In this document: in pieces, positions 54,924-64,000 of the stretch
Layout: each line of letters begins with the position of its first letter
How positions within the stretch are numbered: the stretch's first letter is position 1
Source of the DNA: RPQJ01 sp963823535
GTDB taxonomy: Bacteria > Pseudomonadota > Gammaproteobacteria > Steroidobacterales > Steroidobacteraceae
Assembly (NCBI GenBank): GCA_963823535.1
Contig: CAWGLZ010000004.1
Coordinates: forward strand, 434,001-498,000
DNA length: 64,000 nt
Direction of reading: 5' to 3'
The notes under the pieces: generated by a model
What the model saw: only the letters and a program-made list of their open reading frames with translations
What the model was told of the DNA's origin: nothing
Databases searched by the model: none
Program-made: the position numbers and the translations under genes

Positions 54924-55727
54924 TCATGTCGCGATGTGAGCGTTGAGGCCGAGGGCGCACCGGGTCCGGCCCGTGCTCCGGGTTTCCTGCCAGCGAGCGC
55001 GATTGAGTGCCGCGGCGTCGCGTGGCGCAGGAGGATGGGCGAGGTGCCAGGCCAGGGCCGCGAAAAGCAATGTCTGGCGCCGCACGCCCGCATTGTCGAG
55101 GCGTGCACAGAGTTCCTTGTCCTCGGCGCCCCAGCCGACCATCGCCTCGTCGAAACCGTTCGCAGCCACCAGGTCGTCGCGCCAGAAACCCTGGTTGCAC
55201 GACTTGAGCGCGATCACGGCATTGGTGAGGCGGCTGGGTAACCGCGCCGCAAGCCGTGGCGCGTGCAGCGCGTACGCGCGGCGTGCAAAGCCCAGGCCCG
55301 GCGAAAGTGGCCCCGGCAGGGCACCGGGGTGCGCCAGCCGCCGCCGGGTGGCGGACGCGTCGAGCAGGATGCGCACGCCCTGGCTGTAGTATCCGGGCCG
55401 CGCGAGGGCCAGGTGGTCGGCCACGAAGGACGGGTGAACGACCATGTCGCCGTCGATCAGCACGACATAGTCGCAGCGGGTCCGCGCGATCGCCTCGTTG
55501 CGGATTCTCCCGGCGCGAAAGCCTTTGTGCTCCTGCCAGACGTGCTTCACGGGACAGCGCGCGGCGGTCGCGTGCCGCTCGACCACCGCCCGCGTGTCCG
55601 GTCCCGAACCGTCGTCAGCGACGACGAGTTCGTCCGGTGGCCGCGATTGTGCCGCCACGCTGTCGAGAACATGCTCGAGCGCTTCCGGTCGCTCGTGCGT
55701 GGTGACGACGAGGCAGCAGCTCGTCAC
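54924..55727 (-). CDS. Family 2 glycosyltransferase
   Basis: The 267-residue GT-A protein starts CCLVVTTHERPEALEHVLDS, then VVADDGSGPDT, HKGFRAGRIRNEAI and the metal-binding DGDMVVHPSFV. Near the end GFDEAMVGWGAEDKELCARL matches the galactosyltransferase C-terminal (GT7C-like) segment seen in bacterial glycan-building enzymes. No membrane helix is evident. The GTG start at 55725-55727 overlaps the TGA of the glutamate dehydrogenase gene (GTGA), an unexpected coupling between a catabolic and a surface-glycan gene. Donor and acceptor are unknown. Confidence 0.88.
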   Translation of the reverse strand: MTSCCLVVTTHERPEALEHVLDSVAAQSRPPDELVVADDGSGPDTRAVVERHATAARCPVKHVWQEHKGFRAGRIRNEAIARTRCDYVVLIDGDMVVHPSFVADHLALARPGYYSQGVRILLDASATRRRLAHPGALPGPLSPGLGFARRAYALHAPRLAARLPSRLTNAVIALKSCNQGFWRDDLVAANGFDEAMVGWGAEDKELCARLDNAGVRRQTLLFAALAWHLAHPPAPRDAAALNRARWQETRSTGRTRCALGLNAHIAT

Positions 55728-58700
55728 CGGCCGGCGGTGGCGAGGCGTCGCAGGGCCTGCAACGCCACCGACAGCGACGCGAAATCGACCGCGGAATGGG
55801 CGCGCAGGTCGTCCACCACCCCGCGTGCATGGGCCGCTGCGGTGGCCTGCTTCTCGCTCCAGCGCTCAATGGCGCGCGCGGGATCCCGCTCGCGTGTCTC
55901 GGCGAGCACGCGCTGCGTCAATGCGCGATGAGTGTCGTAGAGCGCCTCCCGCAGGCTGCCGCGGGCGACCGCTTGCCAGTGACCCTGGATGTCCAGTTCC
56001 TCGATGCGGCTGCGCAGCCAGTCGAGGCCGTATTCCGTACCGACGCCGTAGTAGGTCCTGGCCGCCACGGCCATGGGCAGCTTGTGTGCCTGCGACAACT
56101 CGACGATGTCGGGCGCGCACTGCAATGAGTAGCAGGCCGCCACGTGGCGCGCGAGGCTGCCGGGGACCCCGGCGGCATCGAGTTCGGTCGACCGGGTCTC
56201 GAACGTGGCGTGTTCGAGCCCGTGCAGTGGCTGCGGCAGGGCCCCGGCCAGTTCGCGGATGCCGGGCCTCAGGCGCCCGACCTGCTGTTCGATGCCGAGT
56301 TCGCTGCGGTAGCGCTGGATGAGCCAGTAGGTCACCTGCCGGATCAGGGCGATCGTGTCCTGCGTCATGGAGTACTGGACGGTCGCGGCGACCCGGTTGT
56401 CGAGCTTCTCGATGGCCTGCCAGAGATCGCGGACCTCCAACGCCTCGCGCGCGATCGTGTAGGCACGAGCCACGGTCGCCGCGTCCGCACCGGTGTCCTG
56501 CTGCGTGCGAGCGACGAAAGTCGGGCCCATGCGGTTCACGATGCTGTTGGTCGTCGCGGTGGCGATGATTTCGCGCTTCAGCCGGTGCTCGCCGAGCAGC
56601 TTCGCGTAGCGTTGGCTGAGGCGGTCGGGGAAGTAGCGGTCGAGCTCGCGGCCCAGGTACGGATCCTCGGGTACATCCGACATCATGAGCTGGCTGTTGA
56701 GCGCGATCTTGGAGTAGCTCAGCACCATGGCGAGTTCGGGTCGCGTGAGTCCCTGGCCAGCACGCTGTCTGTCGTCGATGTCCTCCGCACTCGGCAGGTA
56801 CTCGAGCCCGCGATCGAGCACGCCGTCGAGTTCCAGCGAGCGGATGAAGTGCGCATGCTCGCCGAGCCGCTCGGGGGCCGCGACCTCGAGCAGGCTGATG
56901 GCCTGGCTCTGCAGGTAGTTGTCGCGCAGCACCAGGGCGGCGACCTCGTCGGTCATCTGTGCGAGCAGGCGGTCCCGTTGGCCGCGCGTGAGCTTCGTGC
57001 GCCGCTGCGCGACTTCGAGCAGGATCTTGATGTTGACCTCGTGGTCCGAGCAGTCGACGCCGCCGGAGTTGTCGAGGAAGTCGGTGTTGACGCGTCCACC
57101 CGCCAGCGCGAACTCGATTCGTCCGAGCTGCGAGAGCCCGAGGTTGCCGCCTTCTCCGACCACCTTGCAGCGCAGTTCACGGCCGTCCACGCGCAGGCCG
57201 TCGTTGGCGCGGTCGCCGATCGACGAATTGGCTTCCCAGGAGGCCTTGACGTAGGTGCCGATCCCGCCGTTCCACAGCAGGTCCACCGGCAGGCGCAGGA
57301 TGGCGCGGATGACGTCCTGCGGGGTCGCGCGCGCGGCATCGATCCCGAGCAGCGCTCGTGCCTGCGGGCTAAGCGTGAGCGCCTTGGCATCGCGCGGGAA
57401 GACGCCGCCACCCTTCGAGATCAGCTTCGGGTCGTAATCGGACCAGGAAGATCGCGGCAGGGCGAACAGTCGCTCGCGCTCGCCGAAGCTTCGCGCCGTG
57501 TCAGGGTCGGGATCGAGGAAGATGTGCTGGTGGTTGAACGCCGCAACCAGCCGGATGTGCGGGGACAGCAGCATGCCGTTGCCGAACACGTCGCCAGCCA
57601 TGTCGCCGATGCCGGCCACCGTGAAGTTCTGAGACTGCGTGTCGACGCCAAGTTCGCGGAAGTGGCGCCGGACGCACTCCCAGGCACCCTTGGCGGTGAT
57701 GCCCATCTTCTTGTGGTCATAGCCCGCGGAGCCACCGGAGGCGAACGCGTCGCCCAGCCAGAAGCCGTACTCCGCGGCGAGGGCGTTGGCCGTGTCGGAG
57801 AATGTCGCCGTGCCCTTGTCCGCCGCGACGACGAGGTAGGGATCGTCCGGATCGTGTCGCACGACGCCCGCCGGGGGTACCACCTTGCCTGCCACGACGT
57901 TGTCCGTGATGTCCAGCAGGCCGCGGATGAACATTCGGTAGCACTCGGTGCCCTCCCGCTGGATCTCCTCGCGATTGCCGACGGGCAGCCGCTTAGGCAC
58001 GAAGCCGCCCTTGGCGCCGACTGGAATGATGACCGTGTTCTTGACGTTCTGCGCCTTCATCAGTCCGAGGATCTCGGTGCGGAAATCCTCCCGGCGGTCG
58101 GACCAGCGCAGCCCGCCGCGCGCGACCTTGCCCATGCGCAGGTGCACGCCCTCGACCCGGGGCGAGTAGAACCAGATCTCGAACATCGGCCGTGGTTTCG
58201 GCAGCTCCAGAAGGCTCTTGGGATCGAGCTTGATCGAGAGATACGCCTTCGGGAGTCCAGCCGCGTCGCGCTGGTAGTGGTTGGTGCGCAGGGCGCTCGT
58301 GATGACCGCGCGGAACGCCCGCAGGATGCGATCGTCGTCCGGGCTGCGGACCTGCTCGAGCGCCTCGTCGATCTCGCGCGACAGCGACTTCAACTGCGAC
58401 TCGCGCGTCGCGGCCGCGAGTGCCGGGTCGAACCGCGACTCGAACGTCCAGACAAGCCGGGCGGCGAGGCCCGGATGCCGCGCCAGCACCGACTCCATGT
58501 AGCCCTGGCTGAAAGGCAGCCCGGTCTGCAGCAGATAACGGCAGACGGCGCGCAGTACCAGCGCCTGGCGCCAGTCGAGCCCCGCGGCGAGCACGAGGCG
58601 ATTGAAGCCGTCGCTCTCCGCGTGGCCGTGCCAGGTGGCGAAGAAGGCCTCCTCGAACCGGTCGCCGACCTGCTCGGGCTCGAGGGTCCGGCCTTCGGCG

Positions 58701-60547
58701 TGCACGACCTCGAGGTCCTGGATCCAGTATTCCGCACCGTCCTTCTGCACGACGTGGTACGGCCGCTCGTTCAGGATGCGCAGGCCGAAGTTCTCCAGGA
58801 GCGGCAGCAGGTCGGACAGGGCGATGGGCTCACCACGCCGGTAAAGGCGCACGTGCAGGTCACGCGACTCCTCGCCACCGCGACTCAGGGCGAGCCCGAG
58901 CGCGTCCGGGCCCGCCGCAAGGTCGACGAGTTCGAGCAGGTCGGGAATCGCCTCCGCGGCCGAAACGTCCTCCTGATAGGACACCGGGAAGGCACCCTCG
59001 AAACGGGACGCCAGGTCGCCGGCGCGCTCCTCGGGCATGCGCGAGACCAGTTCGTCCCGCAGTCGATCCTCCCAGGTCCGCAGCGTGCCAGCGATGCGCT
59101 TCTCGATGCGCGGAACGTCGGCAGTGACGGACTCCGCCGGGTCGGTCCGTACGAGTGTGTACAGCCGCGCCAGCGCGGACTCCGAGATCTGAACCTGCGA
59201 TTCGAGCGCATTACCGCCGAGTTCCTCGAGCAGGATGGCCTCGATCCGCTGCCGGACCTGTGTGTTGTACCTGTCGCGCGGCACGTACAGCAGGCACGAG
59301 AAGAACCGCTGGTAGGGGTCGCGTCGAAGAATGAGCCTCACGCGCCGTCTTTCGTACAGGTTGACGATGCCGCGGAAGCTGCGGGCGAGTTCGCTCACGC
59401 TCGCCTGGAACAGTTCGTCCCGCGGATGGGATTCCAGCACGTGCATCAGTGCCTTGCCGTCATGGCTGACCGGCGAGATGCCGAAATGGTCGATGACCGT
59501 CTGCGCCTTGTGGCGCAACAGCGGAATTGACCAGGGGCTGGCGCTGTAGGTCGCGGAGGTGAACAGCCCGATGAAGCGGCGCTCGCCTGCGACGCGACCC
59601 TTCGCATCGAAAGTCTTGACCCCGACATAGTCGAGATAGGTGGCACGGTGGACGGTCGAGATGGAGTTCGCCTTCGTGACGACCAGAACCGCCGGTTCAC
59701 GGGCCTTGCGGCGAACCTCGCCGGTGAGCAGGGTCGGTTGAGAGCGGGGCCGCCCCGAGCCGGTACGCAGCAACCCCAGGCCCGATCTCGCCACGGGTAC
59801 CAGCCGGTCCACCGAGGCGCCACGCTCGAGGCGATACTCGCGATAGCCGAGGAACGTGAAGTGCTTGTCCGCGAGCCACTCGAGGAAGGCGGCCGCCTCC
59901 AGCGCCTCCGCCCGAGGGATTCCCGGGACCCGTCGGGCGGCGTCCGTCGCGAGCTGCCGGGCCTTGCCAAGCATCTTCGGCCAGTCGTCGACGGCGAGCC
60001 GGACGTCGTCCAGCGTCGATTCGATGCGTCTGCTCATTTCTGCGAGTTGCCCCGCGTCACTGGTCCGGTCCACCTCGATGTGCTGCCAGGACTCGACGAG
60101 GTCCGGCCCGTCCTTGGTGGAGACGTCCTGCAGTCGTCCCGCGCGATCGCGCCGGACGCGGAACACCGGATGGGCCATGGTGTGGATCGTTCGCCCGCAG
60201 GCGCTGAGCACGATGGCGAGTGAGTCCACGAGGAACGGCATGTCGTCGGTGACGACCTCTACCACCGTATGCGGCGATTCCCAGCCGTCGCGTTCGAGCG
60301 TGGGGTTGAAAACGCGAACGAGCGCCTCGCCCGGTCGGCGTACGGCACCGAAGCGCAGGTGAGCCGCGGCCGCCGCGGCGAGCGACTCCGTGCTGCCCGC
60401 GCGCAGGTCGGACTCGTCGACGCCACGGTAATACGCCTGCACGAACTCCTGGAGCTGCACCGGAAGCCGGTCCACGCGCAGCTTGCGAGCCCGGATCGCG
60501 ATGGCATCGATCAGGTGTCTTCGCGCGGCGGGAATGGTTCCTGGCAT
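55724..60547 (-). CDS. gdh: NAD-specific glutamate dehydrogenase, large 180-kDa type
   Basis: The 1607-residue enzyme converts glutamate to 2-oxoglutarate and ammonia with NAD. It matches the bacterial L-180 family in length and layout: an N-terminal ACT-like regulatory region (DDMPFLVDSLAIVLSACGRT), the catalytic core with MGKVARGGLRWSDRREDFRT and NTVIIPVGAKGGFVPKRLPV, NAD-binding sequences such as FGNGMLLSPHIRLVAAFNHQ, and the long C-terminal region (QVTYWLIQRYRSELGIEQQV). AAGGA precedes ATG 60547. It is followed by the glycosyltransferase with a 4-base overlap. Regulation by amino acids is known for relatives. Confidence 0.95.
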   Translation of the reverse strand: MPGTIPAARRHLIDAIAIRARKLRVDRLPVQLQEFVQAYYRGVDESDLRAGSTESLAAAAAAHLRFGAVRRPGEALVRVFNPTLERDGWESPHTVVEVVTDDMPFLVDSLAIVLSACGRTIHTMAHPVFRVRRDRAGRLQDVSTKDGPDLVESWQHIEVDRTSDAGQLAEMSRRIESTLDDVRLAVDDWPKMLGKARQLATDAARRVPGIPRAEALEAAAFLEWLADKHFTFLGYREYRLERGASVDRLVPVARSGLGLLRTGSGRPRSQPTLLTGEVRRKAREPAVLVVTKANSISTVHRATYLDYVGVKTFDAKGRVAGERRFIGLFTSATYSASPWSIPLLRHKAQTVIDHFGISPVSHDGKALMHVLESHPRDELFQASVSELARSFRGIVNLYERRRVRLILRRDPYQRFFSCLLYVPRDRYNTQVRQRIEAILLEELGGNALESQVQISESALARLYTLVRTDPAESVTADVPRIEKRIAGTLRTWEDRLRDELVSRMPEERAGDLASRFEGAFPVSYQEDVSAAEAIPDLLELVDLAAGPDALGLALSRGGEESRDLHVRLYRRGEPIALSDLLPLLENFGLRILNERPYHVVQKDGAEYWIQDLEVVHAEGRTLEPEQVGDRFEEAFFATWHGHAESDGFNRLVLAAGLDWRQALVLRAVCRYLLQTGLPFSQGYMESVLARHPGLAARLVWTFESRFDPALAAATRESQLKSLSREIDEALEQVRSPDDDRILRAFRAVITSALRTNHYQRDAAGLPKAYLSIKLDPKSLLELPKPRPMFEIWFYSPRVEGVHLRMGKVARGGLRWSDRREDFRTEILGLMKAQNVKNTVIIPVGAKGGFVPKRLPVGNREEIQREGTECYRMFIRGLLDITDNVVAGKVVPPAGVVRHDPDDPYLVVAADKGTATFSDTANALAAEYGFWLGDAFASGGSAGYDHKKMGITAKGAWECVRRHFRELGVDTQSQNFTVAGIGDMAGDVFGNGMLLSPHIRLVAAFNHQHIFLDPDPDTARSFGERERLFALPRSSWSDYDPKLISKGGGVFPRDAKALTLSPQARALLGIDAARATPQDVIRAILRLPVDLLWNGGIGTYVKASWEANSSIGDRANDGLRVDGRELRCKVVGEGGNLGLSQLGRIEFALAGGRVNTDFLDNSGGVDCSDHEVNIKILLEVAQRRTKLTRGQRDRLLAQMTDEVAALVLRDNYLQSQAISLLEVAAPERLGEHAHFIRSLELDGVLDRGLEYLPSAEDIDDRQRAGQGLTRPELAMVLSYSKIALNSQLMMSDVPEDPYLGRELDRYFPDRLSQRYAKLLGEHRLKREIIATATTNSIVNRMGPTFVARTQQDTGADAATVARAYTIAREALEVRDLWQAIEKLDNRVAATVQYSMTQDTIALIRQVTYWLIQRYRSELGIEQQVGRLRPGIRELAGALPQPLHGLEHATFETRSTELDAAGVPGSLARHVAACYSLQCAPDIVELSQAHKLPMAVAARTYYGVGTEYGLDWLRSRIEELDIQGHWQAVARGSLREALYDTHRALTQRVLAETRERDPARAIERWSEKQATAAAHARGVVDDLRAHSAVDFASLSVALQALRRLATAGR

Positions 60548-60643
60548 TTCTTGTCCTTCGCGGGCGGAGGCCCGACGTGGAATTATAGGGCAGCGATCAT
60601 CGACGGTCCGTCGGCCGCTCGATCTCGCATTGCAGCATCGTCG

Positions 60644-61153
60644 TCAATCCACAAGCCGACTGCGCCTGCGCGCGCTGGCGGGGTCCGGCTGCAGCGTTCC
60701 CGCGAGCGCCTGCGCCCGCTCCATCAGCGTACCGAGCGCGCGATCGAGCGCCGCGCGCTGCGCGACGCTCAATCCTTCGAGCAATTCGCGCTCGAACCGC
60801 AGAGCGAGGGGGGCGACCTCACGGTAGACAGCGGTGCCGGCCGCCGAAACGGACAATACCGAGCGACGCCGATCGTTCGGCGACACACTGCGCCGCAGCC
60901 GCCCCGCGCGCAGCAACCGCGAGACGGCACGGCTCACGGCCACGGCATCCATGCGCGTGTGTCCGGCCACTTCCGCGGCGGAGATGCCGGGATGTCGCGT
61001 CAGGACCGCGATGACACGCCATTCCGGGACGCTGAGCCCGAACCGGCGACGGTAGGCGTCCGCAATCGCCGTGCTCACGACGTTGCTGAGGACGGACAGC
61101 CGGTACGGCAGGAATCGCTCGAGGTCGATGGAATCTGGTTGCGGAGATGACAC
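60644..61153 (-). CDS. MarR-family transcriptional regulator
   Basis: The 169-residue winged-helix regulator has a DNA-binding region RRFGLSVPEWRVIAVLTRHP, ISAAEVAGHTRMDAVAVSRA (recognition helix) and the wing RSVSPNDRRRSVLSVSAAG. MarR proteins bind as dimers and respond to phenolic or lipophilic ligands. The start is a GTG at 61151-61153. It lies between glutamate dehydrogenase and zapE on the same strand; the 96-base region before gdh could hold its operator, but no clear palindrome was recognised. Confidence 0.92.
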   Translation of the reverse strand: MSSPQPDSIDLERFLPYRLSVLSNVVSTAIADAYRRRFGLSVPEWRVIAVLTRHPGISAAEVAGHTRMDAVAVSRAVSRLLRAGRLRRSVSPNDRRRSVLSVSAAGTAVYREVAPLALRFERELLEGLSVAQRAALDRALGTLMERAQALAGTLQPDPASARRRSRLVD

Positions 61154-61218
61154 GTGCGCGCACCGCGGGCCTGAACGCTTGCAAGTGTAACGATTTCGGC
61201 GGCCACCCGGCCAGCGGT

Positions 61219-62325
61219 TCAGGGGCGATGCGGTCGGGCGAGGTACTCGTGCGTCTGCATCTCGGCCAGCCGGCTGCGGGTGCGCTCGAACTCGAAGTCG
61301 AGGCGCTGGCCGCGGTAGATCGCCTCGGGAGTGGCGTGTGCCGAGAGCACGAGCTTCACGTTGCGGTCATAGAACTCATCCACCAGCGCGATGAAGCGCC
61401 GCGCCGGGTCGTTGCCGGTCGCGTCGAACACCGGGACGCCGGAAACGAAGACCGCGTGGTAGTCGCGCGCGATCTCGACGTAGTCGGCGGTGCCGCGTGG
61501 CCCGGTGCACAGGGCATCGAAATCGAACCAGATCACGTCTGCGCAGCGCCGCCGCACGGCGATCATGCGGCCCTCCACCTCGAGCTCGCCGCCGGGCTTA
61601 CCCGCATCTCCCGCAATCTCCGTGAATCGCCGGGCAAGCGCGTCTTCCGACGAGGGATCCCGTGCGTCGATGTACAGGGGGGCCTTCTCCAGATGACGCA
61701 GGCGGTAGTCGTGCCCCGCGTCGACATTGACGATCTCGGTGCAGCGCTCGATCAGGGCGATCGCCGGCAGGAACCGGCTGCGCTGCAGACCGTCCCGGTA
61801 CAGGTCCGACGGCGCCGAGTTGGACGTGAACACGAGGGTGACGCCACGCTCGACGAGGCCGGAGAACAGGCCGGACAGCAGCATGGCATCCGCGATGTCG
61901 CCGACGAACAACTCGTCGAGACAGAGGGCCCGGGTGCTTTCCGCGATCCCGCTCGCCACGCGATCCAGCGGGTCCTCGACGTCGCGCAGCTGCCGCAGCT
62001 GGGCGTGGATGCCCTTCATGAAACGATGAAAGTGCTCGCGTCGCGCTGGCACGGCGAGGTGGGCGTGGAACAGGTCCATCAGGAAAGTCTTGCCGCGGCC
62101 GACGCCGCCCCAGAGGTACAAGCCGCGCACGACGGCGGGATCGGGGCCGCGGACCCGGCGGCGCAGGCGCGAGAACCAGGCCGGGCGCGGACCGGACGTC
62201 GACTCGAGTCGCTGACGGAGGTCCTCGAGGCGGGCGACCGCATGTTCCTGGGCGGGATCGGAATGGTAACCGTGGCGCTGCAGTGACTCGCGATACGCGC
62301 GCTCGACAGTTCCACCGGCACTCAT
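61219..62325 (-). CDS. zapE: Cell division ATPase ZapE (AFG1-like)
   Basis: The 368-residue AAA-type ATPase has Walker A in LYLWGGVGRGKTFLMDLFHA, Walker B in ALCLDELFVGDIADAMLLSG, a sensor in VTLVFTSNSAPSDLYRDGLQ and a C-terminal RFIALVDEFYDRNVKLVLSA. It is homologous to E. coli ZapE, which acts on FtsZ rings under stress, and to mitochondrial AFG1. Start ATG 62325 (MSAGGTVERAY). The frame continues far upstream only because it is read through the shifted acetoacetyl-CoA synthetase gene. Confidence 0.95.
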   Translation of the reverse strand: MSAGGTVERAYRESLQRHGYHSDPAQEHAVARLEDLRQRLESTSGPRPAWFSRLRRRVRGPDPAVVRGLYLWGGVGRGKTFLMDLFHAHLAVPARREHFHRFMKGIHAQLRQLRDVEDPLDRVASGIAESTRALCLDELFVGDIADAMLLSGLFSGLVERGVTLVFTSNSAPSDLYRDGLQRSRFLPAIALIERCTEIVNVDAGHDYRLRHLEKAPLYIDARDPSSEDALARRFTEIAGDAGKPGGELEVEGRMIAVRRRCADVIWFDFDALCTGPRGTADYVEIARDYHAVFVSGVPVFDATGNDPARRFIALVDEFYDRNVKLVLSAHATPEAIYRGQRLDFEFERTRSRLAEMQTHEYLARPHRP

Positions 62326-62345
62326 CACGTGCGGTCGCCGGGCGC

Positions 62346-64000
62346 TCAGTGCGACAGTTCCGGCCGATCGCGGAAGTGCTCGAGTGCCTCCGGATTCGCC
62401 AGCGCATCGGTGTTGCGGACCGGCCGGCCGTGAATGACGTTGCGTACGGCGAGCTCCACGATCTTGCCGCTGATCGTCCGCGGAATGTCCGGCACCGCGA
62501 CGATGCGCGCCGGCACGTGGCGCGGGGTGGTGTTCGAGCGGATGGTGTCGCGGATCTTCTTCTCGAGGACGGCGTCGAGTTCGACGCCCGGGCGCAGTCG
62601 CACGAAGAGTACGACGCGCACGTCGTTCTGCCAGTCCTGTCCGACGGCAAGGCTCTCGAGGATCTCCTCGAGTTTCTCCACCTGACGGTAGATCTCGGCG
62701 GTGCCGATGCGCACACCACCCGGATTGAGCACGGCGTCCGAGCGCCCGAGGATGACGAACCCGCCCTGCGCGGTCTGGAGGGCGTAATCGCCGTGGCACC
62801 AGACGTTCGGGAAGCGCTCGAAGTAGGCCGCCCGGTACCGCGCACCGTCGGGGTCGTTCCAGAAACCGATGGGCATGGACGGGAAGGGAGCGCTGCAGAC
62901 CAGTTCCCCCTGTTCCTCGCTCAGCGGCCGGCCGTCGTCGTCGAAGACCTCGGTCTTCATGCCGAGTCCCGCGCACTGGATCTCGCCGCGATGAACCGGC
63001 AGCCAGGGGCTGCCGAGACAGAAGCAGGAGATGATGTCGGTGCCGCCCGAGATCGAGGCGAGATGAACGTCGGACTTGACGCTTCCGTATACGAAGTCGA
63101 ACTGCTCGGGTGCGAGCGGCGAGCCGGTGCTGAGCACGGTCCGGAGCGAGGACAGGTCGAACGACCGCCCGCGGCGTGCCGCCGTCCTTCTCGAGGGCCG
63201 ACAGGTATTTCGGGCTGGTGCCGAAGGCGGTGATGCGCTCCCGTTCCACCATGCGCCACAGGACGTCGCGGTCCGGCGCGAAGGGCGAACCCTCGTAGAG
63301 CACCAGCGTGCAGCCCGTTGCGAGTCCGCTGACGAGCCAGTTCCACATCATCCACCCGCAGGTGGTGAAGAAGAACAGGCGGTCCGAGGGCTTGAGGTCG
63401 GTGTGGAGCAGGTGCTCCTTGCGGTGCTGGAGCAGCGTGCCGCCCACGCCGTGGACGATGCATTTCGGCACGCCGGTCGTGCCCGAGGAATACATCACGT
63501 AGAGCGGGGCATCGAACGCAACCCGTTCAAACGCCGGGGCGGTGCCGGGTTGCCCGAAGGAACCGTAATCGACGGCGCCGCGGACGCCGGTGAGGTCGGG
63601 CCGCTCGGAGACATATGGAATGACGACGACGCGTTCGATCGACGGCAGCCGTTCCAGTGCGCCGCGAACGGACGCCAGCGAATCGAGCGTCTTGCCGTTG
63701 TAGAAGTAGCCGTCGGCCGTGAACAGTACCCGGGGCGCGACCTGTCCGAACCGGTCCAGGACGCCGTTGATGCCGAAGTCCGGGGAGCAGGAAGTCCACG
63801 CCGCGCCGAGGCTCGTCGCGGCGAGCATGGCGACCACGCTCTCCGGCAGGTTGGGAACGAATCCGGCGACGCGATCGCCCGGTCCGATGCCGAGTTCGCG
63901 CAGGCCAGCGGCGACGCGCCCGACCTCGGCGTGCAATTGCCGGTAGCTGATCTCACGGCGCGCGCCGCGCTCATTGCAGAACACCAGCGCCACGTGGTCG
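62346..64000 (-). CDS. aacS: Acetoacetyl-CoA synthetase, 5' end outside window and frameshifted near 63162
   Basis: This is the 3' part of an ANL-family acetoacetate-CoA ligase, open to the window edge. Seen are VAGFVPNLPESVVAMLAATS, the P-loop YVMYSSGTTGVPKCIVHGVG and TTCGWMMWNWLVSGLATGCT in one frame up to the ALEKDGGTPRAV segment. The other frame continues FDLSSLRTVLSTGSPLAPEQ, SISGGTDIISCFCLGSP, GYHGDY-type hinge (CHGDYALQTAQGGFVILGRS) and the catalytic lysine in IPRTISGKIVELAVRN, ending at 62346. One extra base at about 63162 explains the break. AacS activates acetoacetate for lipid or polymer synthesis. It lies 20 bases before zapE. Confidence 0.9.

Noticed and set aside
56144..59530. 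1128-residue plus-strand frame opposite glutamate dehydrogenase
   Set aside because: Antisense shadow of a well-conserved gene.
61219..63993. Apparent 924-residue synthetase-ZapE fusion
   Set aside because: It arises from the frameshift in aacS; ZapE has its own ATG at 62325 and the synthetase end is found in the next frame.

Overview
The window is a stretch of high-GC (roughly two-thirds G+C) bacterial chromosome, gene dense and on both strands, with short intergenic gaps and many 1 to 8 base start/stop overlaps. The gene content (AsmA-like DUF748 protein, 180-kDa-type NAD-glutamate dehydrogenase, FadJ-type multienzyme, ZapE, HtpX, DUF3422, a Rhodobacter/Xanthomonas-like photolyase and lipid cluster, TonB-dependent receptor) points to a gammaproteobacterium, perhaps a Steroidobacterales/Nevskiales-like lineage; the taxon is an inference, since no rRNA is present. 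I see no insertion sequence, prophage, plasmid function or CRISPR array.

Layout. 1-5.6 kb: the 3' part of a PhoX/DUF839 gene, a tiny membrane peptide, an AsmA-like envelope protein and aquaporin. 5.7-11.8 kb: FAD-linked oxidase, a thioredoxin-CcdA fusion, an unusual kinase-like membrane protein and a free-standing cyclic-nucleotide-binding protein. 11.9-18.2 kb: a six-gene leftward operon running photolyase, chalcone-isomerase-like, desaturase, flavin amine oxidase, DUF1365 and CFA-type methyltransferase, resembling light/singlet-oxygen membrane-remodelling loci. 18.3-21.3 kb: htpX behind a sigma-32-like promoter, a CHAD protein, a GNAT enzyme and a DUF6763-like acidic protein. 21.4-25.6 kb: acyl-CoA dehydrogenase and proBA. 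25.6-29.4 kb: moaA-moaC-moaD and a MoaE-MoeB-rhodanese triple fusion, then a small secreted protein. 29.6-32.9 kb: methylmalonate-semialdehyde dehydrogenase, cardiolipin synthase, tRNA-Arg(UCG). 32.9-43.2 kb: DUF3604, DUF3422, acyl-CoA ligase, hydrolases, a VOC protein, a beta-barrel protein, a secreted SurE and PhzF.

43.3-47.4 kb holds the most coherent regulated system: a TPP riboswitch leads a TonB-dependent receptor, a YkoF/MTH1187-type thiamine-binding protein, a PnuT-type permease and a thiamine-kinase-like phosphotransferase, read here as a complete thiamine uptake and trapping operon. 47.4-54.0 kb: ferredoxin and a beta-oxidation operon (enoyl-CoA hydratase/isomerase, thiolase, FadJ, nitronate monooxygenase, SDR) interrupted by a 116-nt element whose 31-nt arms can pair completely in RNA. 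54.1-64.0 kb: gpmA, a glycosyltransferase coupled to NAD-glutamate dehydrogenase, a MarR regulator, zapE and the 3' part of acetoacetyl-CoA synthetase.

Four otherwise well-conserved genes (DUF6763-like, a small secreted protein, mmsA and aacS) are each broken by what looks like one extra base. The pattern suggests residual single-base insertion errors in the assembly rather than four independent pseudogenes, but it cannot be settled from this sequence alone.
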